64,000 nt of DNA. Source: a virus. The DNA is taken from the IMG/VR virus record IMGVR_UViG_3300024273_002055, positions 61,054 through 125,053 of that record; one strand, given 5' to 3'. Both the position numbers and the translations under genes were made by a program. A model generated the notes under the pieces. The model ran no database searches, was not told the origin of the DNA, and saw only the letters and a program-made list of their open reading frames with translations. Of this stretch, positions 44,910-54,600 are shown in pieces; position 1 is the first letter of the stretch; the number at the start of each line of letters is the position of its first letter.

Positions 44910-45626
44910 TTAATAAATATTAAGTTTTTCTTTTTTAAGCTCTGTAGAGGGGTTTTTATAACACCTTACATCAACTAAATGAGGTGCTCTCATGTGAAAC
45001 ACGCTACTTCCATTACTAATAGAATATTTTTTATGTTTCTTTTCTATTAATAAATCTTTTTTATAAAAAGACAAAGCGTCACTTAATTTTAAGTGAAAAT
45101 TTTTAAAAGCCATATCACACATCCCCCCAGTTGATGACAAACAAATTAACTTACCACCTTCAACCAAAGACTGTGATGAGTACGTTAATATATTTTCTAA
45201 ATCTTGATGATAAGCGGCCTCGTCTATAATAATAACATCAAACCTAGAACCTCTTAACTTATAGTAGTCATTAAAAGTTCTAAAACAAGAGCCTTCAAGA
45301 TGTAAATCTTTCGCACCCCCTCTAAGCTTGTCTTCAGGATAGCCCCTTAATAAAAATCCTAGATGAGTTAAACATTCTGTTGACTCAAAAGGTGAAGCTC
45401 CAATAAAAGCTATTTCTTTTCTATCGTATGAACTCCTCATTAAATTGGCTACATAATATAAAATCACAGAGGTCATACCCGACTGCCTACTTTTCAGTAT
45501 GGATATAACATTATTTCTATCAATAGTGTGTAATACTGATTTTTGATTTAAATCAAAATATTCAGGAATAACGCCCTTACTTTTAGAGTGTAAAAAATCT
45601 TTTATATTTGTTAAAAAACTTGTCAT
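44910..45626 (-). CDS. Terminase-like ATPase without nuclease domain
   Basis: 238 residues from ATG 45626; a TTG three codons earlier is less likely. Residues about 40-200 resemble the ATPase half of a large terminase: SILKSRQSGMTSVILYY is a deviant Walker A (about 41-57), ATVES-type contacts are replaced by FIGASPFESTE, and DVIIIDEAAYHQDLENIL is Walker B with the catalytic Glu. LICLSSTGG is the coupling motif. It parallels the neighbouring large terminase (LKSRQMGLS, LILDETAF, IMISTPKG) but ends before any RNase H-like nuclease domain. It may be a paralogue that aids packaging or a degenerate copy. It sits between TerL and portal, co-oriented with both. Confidence 0.7.
   Translation of the reverse strand: MTSFLTNIKDFLHSKSKGVIPEYFDLNQKSVLHTIDRNNVISILKSRQSGMTSVILYYVANLMRSSYDRKEIAFIGASPFESTECLTHLGFLLRGYPEDKLRGGAKDLHLEGSCFRTFNDYYKLRGSRFDVIIIDEAAYHQDLENILTYSSQSLVEGGKLICLSSTGGMCDMAFKNFHLKLSDALSFYKKDLLIEKKHKKYSISNGSSVFHMRAPHLVDVRCYKNPSTELKKEKLNIY
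44913..44919 (-). promoter_or_regulatory. Putative phage promoter (TATTTAT) of the portal gene
   Basis: TAATATTTATTAATAA on the coding strand, 14 bases before ATG 44898. It lies inside the 3' end of the preceding gene. Confidence 0.4.
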
Positions 45627-45665
45627 CAATGACAATAAAGGACTTTTTATAAAAAAGTAAATAGA

Positions 45666-47327
45666 CTATGCTTTTATTGGCCCGTATAACCAAGAAGTGT
45701 CATTCAAATCGTCATCATCATCCCAACTATCTTTATTTGAACCATCTAAACTTAATGAGCTAACGTCTTTTTGGCTAAAACTTATCATATCTAACATTTC
45801 TTTAGTTCTTTTCTTATTCCAAAATACAGATTCAAACTCAGTATCTCTAATTAACAGCGCAATAGCCATTCCAAATATTAAATCATCATTAAATCCATTT
45901 TCATGCTCTGCCTTATCTCCTTTGTAAACAAAAGTTTCAAACTCTACAAGCAATCTTAGAGAGTTTATTTTAATTTCCATTTCTCTCATATATTTTACCA
46001 ACGAACTCATGAGTAAAGGTCTAGTTTTTACCGTTGTCTGAAATCCTGGAACATCTGTATCTTTGTCAACAACATAATTGTGAGTTCTATTGTATAATTT
46101 AACTGCAGATTTAGATATATACATTCTTTCTTTAGGATATTTCAAGGTATTCTTTAGCATTAACGTTGTTGCTAAACCAAAACTGTTACACTCAACTGCC
46201 ATAAAAGCATTATTATAATCCGTTCCCACCTTGTAAAGAAGTTCTGCAAATACATCAGGAACTATTTTTCCTTGAAATTCACCAACTTGCTCTAAGCTGT
46301 CAGCGTCTATTATTTGAACTGTAGAGAAATCGGCACCATCTCCTCTACCAACGTCAGACCCAATTATATAGTTCCCACCTTCTTTTGGTTTTTTCCATAT
46401 ATGAAAAGATGTTACATATTCACAAAAACTGCCATCTTTTTTCTTAAAATCATAATAGCATACAGGCTTTTTATCGCCTATGTCTTTGACATATTTTTGT
46501 ATTATTGAACTATCTATGACAACAGCGGTTGAGCCTTCAAAAGACAAATCTAATTCTTGTGCAATTTTAATTGTATTATGGTGCATTCTTTGACACTCTC
46601 CATCATACCATGGGCTCCATGGATATTCTTTTCCATCAGAGTCTATTCTAGTCTCTAACCCTTTAGATAATATAGGATGTATAGACCAATGCAACTTTAT
46701 AGGAAAGAAGTTGCCCCTACCCTTATTTGCTTGAGTCCATGTTTGGTGATAAAGATTTCCAGTACCCTTAGGTGTAGAAATCATAATACACTTACCTTGG
46801 GTAGCAGCCAAAGCCAGCCCAGCCCCCATCCATATATCTTGAGCATGCTCAATAAACGCGGTCTCATCTAATATCAGGCAAGTTAAAGATTCTCCTCTAC
46901 CAGCCTGCTTACTACTGGCAACAGCCTTAACCCAAGAGCCATTAGAAAAAGATATTTGCTTTGTATTATTTATTAAAGTTTCTTCTGGTAGCATCCAATC
47001 TGGTAATCTGTCCAAAAATTGTTTAACGGTATTCAAAAACCTAACGGCACCATTGCCACTATCAGCAACTACCAATATTCTTTCATCAGGACAAAAGGTC
47101 AACCTCCAGGCAACATATAAAGCTGATATGACTGACAGGCCCATCTGTCTAGATTTTAAAACTATTGAGTTTTGACTATCATTAAACTGATTAAGACAAT
47201 CTTCCTGATAGGGAAAACACGTCATTTTCCCCATCTGCTGTTTCTCCATGTCAAAAACATATCCATATGTATTCGCAAAATATACTGGGCTTTTTGCGCA
47301 AGAAACGTATTCTTCAATATAATTCAT
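45666..47327 (-). CDS. terL: Large terminase subunit (T4 gp17-like)
   Basis: A 553-residue packaging motor and nuclease. Walker A is LKSRQMGLS (57-65), the adenine and motor region VVADSGNGAVRFLNTV follows, Walker B is CLILDETAF (150-158), and the coupling motif is MISTPKGTG. The C-terminal RNase H-like nuclease starts with GSDVGRGDGADFS near residue 320, whose Asp residues bind the metals, and continues with AVECNSFG and NGFNDDLIFGMAIAL, the later acidic motifs. Length is close to T4 gp17 (610). It belongs to a packaging cluster with the ATPase paralogue and portal. A TATTTAT motif lies 18 bases upstream. Confidence 0.94.
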   Translation of the reverse strand: MNYIEEYVSCAKSPVYFANTYGYVFDMEKQQMGKMTCFPYQEDCLNQFNDSQNSIVLKSRQMGLSVISALYVAWRLTFCPDERILVVADSGNGAVRFLNTVKQFLDRLPDWMLPEETLINNTKQISFSNGSWVKAVASSKQAGRGESLTCLILDETAFIEHAQDIWMGAGLALAATQGKCIMISTPKGTGNLYHQTWTQANKGRGNFFPIKLHWSIHPILSKGLETRIDSDGKEYPWSPWYDGECQRMHHNTIKIAQELDLSFEGSTAVVIDSSIIQKYVKDIGDKKPVCYYDFKKKDGSFCEYVTSFHIWKKPKEGGNYIIGSDVGRGDGADFSTVQIIDADSLEQVGEFQGKIVPDVFAELLYKVGTDYNNAFMAVECNSFGLATTLMLKNTLKYPKERMYISKSAVKLYNRTHNYVVDKDTDVPGFQTTVKTRPLLMSSLVKYMREMEIKINSLRLLVEFETFVYKGDKAEHENGFNDDLIFGMAIALLIRDTEFESVFWNKKRTKEMLDMISFSQKDVSSLSLDGSNKDSWDDDDDLNDTSWLYGPIKA

Positions 47328-47345
47328 AGTTCACTATTATTAAAT

Positions 47346-47352
47346 ATAAATA
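47346..47352 (-). promoter_or_regulatory. Putative phage promoter (TATTTAT) of terL
   Basis: TAATATTTATATTTAATAA on the coding strand, 18 bases before ATG 47327. Confidence 0.45.
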
Positions 47353-47402
47353 TTAAGCAATTATTAAAATACTATACAGAGTCTGAATCGCATTTTTTTA
47401 AT

Positions 47403-47930
47403 CTAAAAATCATAACTTTTGTTGGATAAGTTTTTTATTGTCTTAGGCTCTAGCGTTACAGACATTTGCTTCTGAATGTTTTGTCCCCTATAGTAAAATA
47501 TTGGGTTTTTTGGTATGCAGGATATTAAATTAATTTTTATTATTTTTTTTAAACTTTTATTAATAGCGTAAACATGTATATCTTTAGCTTTTTTATTGAA
47601 AATATTTTGTTCGTAATATTTATTTTTCTTGTTATAAAAGCTATGTATCCAATCGTTTATTTCTGAACCATCTGTAGAGCCATTGTTGCTAATAATATGA
47701 AACTTATAACTATAATCTTTATATACCTCTGGTGCAAATGATGAATTTATTAATCGATTATAATCTAATGAAAAGGCTAAAACTTGACTATTTGTATTAG
47801 AATATGGGTCAAAATCAATAATAACATAATTTTCCCATAGATTATCTTTGTCAATCTTTTCTGTTAACAAATAACTTTTAGAGTATAAACCTTTATATAA
47901 TGGAAGAAAAGAAAATTTTGACCTTTTCAT
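47403..47930 (-). CDS. Hypothetical virion protein, possibly tail-tube-fold
   Basis: A 175-residue protein. The C-terminal half (DIHVYAINKSLKKIIKINLISCIPKNPIFYY, later QKQMSVTLEPKTI) resembles the end of gp19-type tube proteins, including the tube at 62993-63481 (WTMIGCFITNASFD, then VKINVQPD): two long strands, then a turn, then a strand ending in (Q/E)P. The N-terminal half is polar with aromatic strands (ENYVIIDFDPYSN, YKFHIISNNGS). It could be a tail completion or tube-terminator protein. The assignment is weak. It has no clear promoter motif of its own. Confidence 0.5.
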   Translation of the reverse strand: MKRSKFSFLPLYKGLYSKSYLLTEKIDKDNLWENYVIIDFDPYSNTNSQVLAFSLDYNRLINSSFAPEVYKDYSYKFHIISNNGSTDGSEINDWIHSFYNKKNKYYEQNIFNKKAKDIHVYAINKSLKKIIKINLISCIPKNPIFYYRGQNIQKQMSVTLEPKTIKNLSNKSYDF

Positions 47931-47969
47931 ATACTAATAATAATTATTATATTAAAAAAGTAAATAAAA

Positions 47970-48287
47970 CTATAGGCCTACATATATTGTTGGAGAAGGG
48001 TTGATTTCGGAATCAGTTTTAACGCTATATATTTCAGAAACGTAAACAACACTAGTTGTAGTGTTTTCTATGTTTAACTGATAAGTTCCTAAAGTAGATG
48101 CTGACCAAGATATTGAGTACATGCCTTCTGATGCACTTGACAAAAAAGAACTAACTGTCACCCCAGTATTAATTATACCATCAACATAAACAGTTGAACT
48201 AAAAGTTGCTGGTGTTACTGGTGTGTTGGTTGTTGGATTAAATGACCTTACCAATTCGTGTATTGTTTGACCTGTAGATATATTCAT
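47970..48287 (-). CDS. Small beta-rich hypothetical virion protein
   Basis: A 105-residue Thr/Ser/Val-rich protein with an immunoglobulin-like strand pattern (SFNPTTNTPVTPATFSSTVY, GMYSISWSASTLGTYQLNIE, SVVYVSEIYSV). The GxYxIxWxxxxxGTYxLxIE pattern is similar in style to the small proteins at 62170 and 62534 that flank the fibres. It is probably a fibre-attachment or decoration protein. A TATTTATA motif lies only 5 bases upstream of ATG 48287. Confidence 0.5.
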   Translation of the reverse strand: MNISTGQTIHELVRSFNPTTNTPVTPATFSSTVYVDGIINTGVTVSSFLSSASEGMYSISWSASTLGTYQLNIENTTTSVVYVSEIYSVKTDSEINPSPTIYVGL

Positions 48288-48292
48288 CTTTT

Positions 48293-48299
48293 ATAAATA
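48293..48299 (-). promoter_or_regulatory. TATTTAT motif before the beta-rich gene
   Basis: CTATTTATAAAAG on the coding strand, 5 bases before ATG 48287. The close spacing makes a promoter role less certain. Confidence 0.25.
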
Positions 48300-48331
48300 G
48301 AGATAAAAACTTAAATAATATAGATATAATG

Positions 48332-48735
48332 TTATTTAAAATTAAATAATTCTGTATTTACTATTGCTCTGTTAATTTCATAGTTTAAAAATAATTCTTC
48401 TTCTTTTTCTATATCTCTAAAAGAATAAAAAACTAATATTTTATTTTCAATATCCCATGTATATACTACATTAGGGTCATTAGAAGAATTAAATAAGGCA
48501 CCATAACCAAAAGGTATCACATATGGGAAGGTTCCACTATCGTCTACTCTTATTGTATTTATTTTTATTGGCCTTAAGTGATGAGTGTATGAAGCTTCAT
48601 CTTCTGTCATATATAAACAATGACACTCTTCTAAAATCTCTCCTTTACTTATTTTTTCTTTTGAAAAAACCCCCAGCCATGAATGTCACTCTTTCTAGGC
48701 TCAATAGATTTATTTTTATATAAAACATTTTTCAT
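48332..48735 (-). pseudogene. SET-domain protein methyltransferase-like, -1 frameshift
   Basis: Reading from ATG 48735 gives MKNVLYKNKSIEPRKSDIHG, then WGFFQKKK and a stop at 48651-48649. The -1 frame from codon 48652 (A6 run at 48652-48657) continues with ISKGEILEECHCLYMT and runs to 48332. The composite of about 134 residues has the SET-domain layout: an IHGWGFF entry, IPFGYGALFNSSNDPN (the NHS-PN active-site and knot segment, here NSS), and FYSFRDIEKEEELFLNYE (the ELFLNY pseudoknot motif). SET proteins methylate lysine, using S-adenosylmethionine. A missing base in the A run, a true pseudogene, or programmed slippage are all possible. An ATG at 48610 could yield only the catalytic C-terminal part. 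Confidence 0.7.
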
Positions 48736-48892
48736 AAATAAAGTATAATGATAAAAATAAAAAAGTAAATTATTTTTTAATATACTTTTCTTTCTATTTC
48801 ACACCATCACCCATCTACAATTAGCAGTGTGGGTTCGATACTATTAATTAATCACCCTAAACTATTAATAGATGTTAACTATATTTTATTAA

Positions 48893-49075
48893 TTAAGTTA
48901 CTGATGACCCAAATAAGGATTTGATACGTTCAGTAATTTCTTCTGAAGTTGTATATTGTTCGACATATACCTCATCTTTAAAACTTGTAATAGTAAATGT
49001 AAAATTAACATTATCTGTAACAGATTCTTTTATTGAAACTATCTTTGTTGTGTCTTTTATTAATGCGTATACCAT
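48893..49075 (-). CDS. Small hypothetical protein
   Basis: A 60-residue protein with beta strands (VYALIKDTTKIVSIKE, NFTFTITSFKDEVYVEQYTT) and a short C-terminal helix (EEITERIKSLFG). No family recognised. It lies 35 bases downstream of the 850-residue fibre-like gene and is followed by a 157-base stretch (48736-48892) in which I see nothing coding. It could be a minor fibre-associated protein. Confidence 0.45.
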   Translation of the reverse strand: MVYALIKDTTKIVSIKESVTDNVNFTFTITSFKDEVYVEQYTTSEEITERIKSLFGSSVT

Positions 49076-49110
49076 ATTATTATATTTTTATTATCTTATT
49101 ATTTTATTCG

Positions 49111-51663
49111 TTAAAAATCTTCAACCCAAACAAGTCCTATCGACATATCATTCGCACCACCAAGTGTTCGGGCAACAAACGAATATATACTACCAGGCCT
49201 CATTGCGATACCCAAATCAAAAATGGTTGACGAATCACCATTATCCTTTCCAACACCACCTACCCATAGTAACTTACCACCAGTTACTGTAGTTCCAGCC
49301 GTATCTTGTGAGATAACAGAGGTATTTGCGTTAATATCAGTGTAAGAGGGTGTCCCCCCTATAGTGGCGTTTTCATAAATGCTGAATGTTCCAGCACCGT
49401 TACTGTCATTTATTAGTGATATTGATTGTAATATTGCTGATACTTTATTGTTTCCAGTAGCCCCACCGAAGACGGTTGATTTATTTTGGAGATTAAATAA
49501 ACAAGTATCTGTAGACCCAATATTTTTTTCATTCTGAAAGGCATTAATCACCCCCGTACTTTTATTACTTCCTTGTATGAAAGATGACATATCAGCGACT
49601 TTCATCACATAGTCATTAGCGTCTGCTGTTCCATCTTTGAATACCTCTGACCTTAAAGCGAATGTTGGGTTATAAGACGAAGGTGTTGTTCTTATGTTTG
49701 AAAGATGTAAGGTATGTACTAAAACCATATGTCCCGTACTTTGACTTTCAATAGAGAAATAAACACATCCAAAACCACTACCGTAACTTACTTGATAAAC
49801 ATTACCCTTAGTTACGTCTAATAACATTCCCGATGGATTACTTGAACTTGATGTTCCATCCATAACATCACCGTTCCATAATGACTGAGTAACACTTGTT
49901 TGAACTCCATTTGTTCTGTAAGTCACATTTAATTCAGAAGAAGTACCTGCCATAGTATATCCAAAACCATCATTAGCATCTCCTAACCCTATTCCTTGTA
50001 CACTTGTTGCTCCGTTAGGTGCGAAGTCTGTAAATAAACAAGAGAACCTACCCACAGCACCTTCACCAGCTCTAAATGTAATTGTTTTTACAGATTCTAA
50101 GGCTGCTGATTCTGTTGCTGTTGATGCTGAACTTGTAGCAACACAAGCCATATTTTCTGATTGTGTTACAGTTCCAGAACCTAATAGAAAGACGTTGGTT
50201 AAATCGGTATTGATATTATATGGGAAATGTAATTGAGATATTGCAGTAAACTCAGAAACAGGAAACTCATCATAAGTAACTCTATTGTTGGCTGCATCAA
50301 CTTTTAAATGATTTTGATTGTCCGTAACAACATTATTAAAATTACCAGCGTCATTCTTTCCTACCAACACATTCCTACCTAAGTTAGCAACCATAGATGG
50401 GGAAATAAAATCTTCCATACCCAATATTTGACCACTAATAGATTTAGTTGTAAACTTTGTATCAAAATAAAAGTCTGTCATACCAGTTGTTGTACTAGTA
50501 AAATTATATCTAACATACGGTGTAAAAGCTGGTGCTGAAAACATTTTAAACCCACTACCACCAACATATGGGATAGATAATTCCCTCACCACATCTGTAC
50601 CAGCAGCATCTCTAATAAATTCAATGTCTATTGTACCACTACCATCTGATGTTACATCTGTTTGTACTTGCGTATAATCCGACATATCTAGTATTCCACT
50701 ACTATATGTTGCACCAGAAACCAAAACGTCAAATGTAGAAAACCCTAAACCATCATGTGGTGAATTATTATAAGTACCATCTGGTTGTTGACCAACAGAT
50801 ACTGATTTAACAGTGTTAGCAAGTGTGTTATCACTAATCGGTATATTAACGGGTAGTGTTGGTAACATTTGGGGTGATGTTTCAAACTTTATAGAAGCAG
50901 TAAATCCAGTTTGTGCTACCGCACCATTAATATATTTCAGTCTAAAATATTTTGTAGATGCTGGTATCAGATAAATAACACCTTGTGGGTTATCTGCCGA
51001 TATATATGAAAAACTAATAACCCTTTCATCTGTAACACCATCACTTGAATGTATAATTTGAAACCCTTTTGTCGCTGAATCTTGGTCAGATTTAACAAAT
51101 ATTGAAGTGGATACGTAACCATCAGTATTAACAAATGTACCCTCAAAAACTCCAGTACCCGATAGTGGAGTTGTGCTTGAATTACCATCGTCTATACCCC
51201 CATTTGGTACATTAACGAAAGTACCATTAACATCTTGACCAACTTGAATGTTTCTTCCCAAAGAAGTAACCATTGAAGGTGCAATAAAAGCTTCTGTTGT
51301 TAATAATTGTGGACTTATCGCTGTCGTTAAAATCTTTGTTGTATAATAAAAATCTGTTTGTGTTACCGTACCATTGTTAGTAAACTTGTATTCAATAAAG
51401 TTTCCAAAGGCTGGTGCTGCAAATAATTGATATCCATTTGATGCAACATAAGGTATTGATAAACTTCTAACGACATCAGTACATCCTGAATCAGCACAAA
51501 ATGAGATAGCGATTGTGCCGTCATGTGATGCCAATATTTCCGTTTGGACTTGTGAATAACCATTAACATCGACTGCTGAAGATGTAAAGGTTGCCCCACT
51601 CGCTAATGGGGTTGTTGTTTTGAACGCTGTCACTTCAGCTTCTAAAGGTGGAGTATAACTCAT
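49111..51663 (-). CDS. Fibre-like structural protein with three paralogous beta domains
   Basis: An 850-residue virion protein. The first 420 residues hold three related beta-domains of about 105-130 residues. Each carries a Ser/Thr lead, a YxQVQT or equivalent strand, GTIxIxF, the (T)DVVRxLSIPYVxxxGxxxF signature, and a final APAF-x-YxFT element (copies start near residues 10, 165 and 315; the middle one is most diverged). Two GRNxxVGxxxxGxFNN segments link them. The C-terminal half is a larger beta domain (FRAGEGAVGRFSCLFTDFAPNG, GVQTSVTQSLWNGDVMDG). It probably lies on the fibre or baseplate periphery. It starts 31 bases after the stop codon of the 1931-residue fibre. Confidence 0.65.
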   Translation of the reverse strand: MSYTPPLEAEVTAFKTTTPLASGATFTSSAVDVNGYSQVQTEILASHDGTIAISFCADSGCTDVVRSLSIPYVASNGYQLFAAPAFGNFIEYKFTNNGTVTQTDFYYTTKILTTAISPQLLTTEAFIAPSMVTSLGRNIQVGQDVNGTFVNVPNGGIDDGNSSTTPLSGTGVFEGTFVNTDGYVSTSIFVKSDQDSATKGFQIIHSSDGVTDERVISFSYISADNPQGVIYLIPASTKYFRLKYINGAVAQTGFTASIKFETSPQMLPTLPVNIPISDNTLANTVKSVSVGQQPDGTYNNSPHDGLGFSTFDVLVSGATYSSGILDMSDYTQVQTDVTSDGSGTIDIEFIRDAAGTDVVRELSIPYVGGSGFKMFSAPAFTPYVRYNFTSTTTGMTDFYFDTKFTTKSISGQILGMEDFISPSMVANLGRNVLVGKNDAGNFNNVVTDNQNHLKVDAANNRVTYDEFPVSEFTAISQLHFPYNINTDLTNVFLLGSGTVTQSENMACVATSSASTATESAALESVKTITFRAGEGAVGRFSCLFTDFAPNGATSVQGIGLGDANDGFGYTMAGTSSELNVTYRTNGVQTSVTQSLWNGDVMDGTSSSSNPSGMLLDVTKGNVYQVSYGSGFGCVYFSIESQSTGHMVLVHTLHLSNIRTTPSSYNPTFALRSEVFKDGTADANDYVMKVADMSSFIQGSNKSTGVINAFQNEKNIGSTDTCLFNLQNKSTVFGGATGNNKVSAILQSISLINDSNGAGTFSIYENATIGGTPSYTDINANTSVISQDTAGTTVTGGKLLWVGGVGKDNGDSSTIFDLGIAMRPGSIYSFVARTLGGANDMSIGLVWVEDF

Positions 51664-51694
51664 ATTATTTTATTTTTATTATTTTCATTATTTT

Positions 51695-54600
51695 TTATAT
51701 TACTATCCAATTTGCTCCATCTGATTGAACTGTTCTACTTATATATTGTGTTGATAAATCAATAGTTAAAGAACCGTTTATCGTTTCTGTTCCGTTTGCA
51801 TCCAATGTTATAACACCTGTACCACTATTAACAAGTGTGTATGTTGTTCCTTGTATACCCACCGCAGTTGGTAAGTTTATTATAAAAGTTCCAGATGTAC
51901 AGTTTATAGTTTCATTAGCCGTTGAGAAGGTATCTGTGGAAGATACATTTCTCAATGTAGGTCCACCACCAGCAGCTTGCCAATTAGCATTTCCCGAAGC
52001 ATCCGAAGTCAACACATACCCATTTGTCGGACTACTAGTTACTTGTAGTTGTGTTGTTATAACTTTACCACTAACCGTTAACCCAGTCATAGTATTAATT
52101 GTCACTGGGAATGTATCACCCACATTGTCAGATATGGTTAATGTATTCGCATCGTCATATGTAAACCCTGTGACATAGGTGTTCATTCCAGCTGGAATTG
52201 TGACATCTAATTTAATCTGATTTGTTGATGGGTTTGAAAGTGTTACATTTGTACCTCCAGAGAGTTTAAATATTTCAGTACCATCATTTCTTGTTAATGT
52301 GGCTTGATTACTAGCGAATGTTGTTCCAGATGTATATGTATCTTCAAAAGGTAGTGTTCTAGGTATACCATCAGAATCTTTATATAACAACCCTATAGTA
52401 CCACCATTACTATTATCAGTAGCTGGTAAGTTAATAGTTCCTCCAGTAACATATGTGTTAGTAACTCCTGTTACATTTACAAAGTTCCCATCATTTCTTA
52501 GTAAGGCAATGGTATTTGTAGAATCTACGTAAGTTCCTCCAACAACAAAAGTATCCCCACTAACCGAACTAACCAAACCAGTTAAATCTACATCAAAAGT
52601 AGTTTCTGTGGAATTACCACTAAAGTTAATATTATTTGTTGTATCATTATACGTACCACCACTAACAAATGTGTTTAAATCTGGTGTGATACCACTAACT
52701 GGTCTATAATCTACTACACCTGTGGTTGAATTTCTTACTAATATGTCAGTACCAGTGGGGTTGAGTGCTACGGTGTTTAATTGTAATGTGTCACCACTAA
52801 TATTATTAAAAGATGAATTACCTTCTCCTGTTATAAATGCGTTAACCGTACCATCATTTTGTTGGAATCTAATTAAATTATCTGAATCTGAACCAGAACC
52901 CACTCTAAAATCAACTGACTCATTTGTTGCATCTGTTAATATTTCGGGATTAGGTATGGAGTTATCATACACAGATTGGAGTGTATCTGGTGACGTTCCA
53001 CCTCCACCTGTTCCAGCAAATTTTCCTTGTGGTATAACTAAAGCATTATCTAAATTTACATCACCTTTTTTATAAATTAATACCGCAACAAGATACGCAT
53101 TTACATCTAACCCTGGTGGGGAGGTGTAATTTTCATTAGGGAAACTATCTCTAGCAAGTGATTGTGTAGAGTAAGAAAATTGTGCGTATTGAAATACTAA
53201 AACGTTATTTATAGGTGCGTGCCATATTCTAGTCGCAACATAGTTAGACCCAGGTATAGAACTAATAGTACCCAATCCATTTGAGTCGTAGTTTTGCACG
53301 TCTACCGTTGTACCACTCTGACCTAAAACAGCAGTACCTTTTGCGTAAACAAGTGTAGAACCAGATAAAACCCCCGATTGTATATTTGATGGTATTTTAT
53401 TGTTGTTGGATAGGTTACCACCAAAAACAAATGAGTTTCCAGATGATTTTTGTAATTCCAGAGTGCCCGTAATATTGCTAACCCTATTTCCACTTTTACT
53501 AAATGGTCCAATAGATGAAGTTAAGTCTTCTAATTGATTTATGGGTGAAACAACTTGAATTGGTGTATTAAAAATATTGTTTACTACTGTGTTACTAGCG
53601 TGTCCAATAATACCTAGAAATATATTATCTCTTTTATCAGATTGTTGTGGCGGTGTTTGCAATGGGAATTGTAATGTACCTCCACTTGAGTTTATAAATA
53701 TGTAGGTTCCTTGACTTCCAGTTAAACTAGTTAATGTAACACCTGTTATTGTATCCCAAACCACCTCTGTAAGTAAAGGAGTATTAGCATCGGTGAAGTT
53801 ATCCATAACAGTACCACTACCCGCAGAGATGTCAAACTTACTATTATCACCACCATTCACAGTCATAAACCCACCATTTCTAGTTCCTGTAGATGCATTG
53901 TTTTGAGTTAGAACATCAATTTCTTTGGTTGATAATACGGATACCGATTCATTAGAAAGTTCAACAAGAATTCTACCTGTCGTTGTTCCCGTAGCAATTA
54001 CATAACCTATTTGGGAAATTCTAGACGAATTTGTAGTTGGTAGTTCATACACTAATTTACCAGCTATTTGGTCTGAAAGAAAAATAGCTGAACCAGGTGT
54101 GGTTCCAGTTATATTTAAATCTCTAACCAATCCAATGTTAGTTATAAATCCAGTTGTTCCATTTGGAATGTTGTGAGTAGCTATCCCAGTAACTTCATAA
54201 CTTGTGTCAGATGTGTCTGTTGTTCCACTTGCTATTGCCAGCTTTACTGTCGCCACACCATTAAACTCACCACTAAGATGACAAGCCTGTCCATTGTTTA
54301 TTTGAATGCCAGTATTGTTATAAACTCTCGTAACCCCTTCTTGACCAATATTAATTGTGACATCCATATTTGGTGTCTCTGGGAAATATGATAAAGCGTT
54401 TTCTGATACATCGTAATATGTTCTACCACTAACCGCTAATGGGTCAGTAGTGTTGGCGTAGTTTATAAAGTTTGTTGTGGTTAACCCACTAACTTGATTA
54501 ATAGTAGAACTAAGTGAACCACCATTATCGTCAGTTATAGTAAATGTATTATTATCATTATATGTAAACCCAGTAGTAGTTATACCCACATCTGTTCTAA

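Noticed and set aside
48821-48860. GGTTCGATAC resembling a tRNA T-loop in the 48736-48892 gap
   Set aside because: The bases on either side of the loop (GTGGG and CTATT) are not complementary, and no acceptor or anticodon stem can be drawn.
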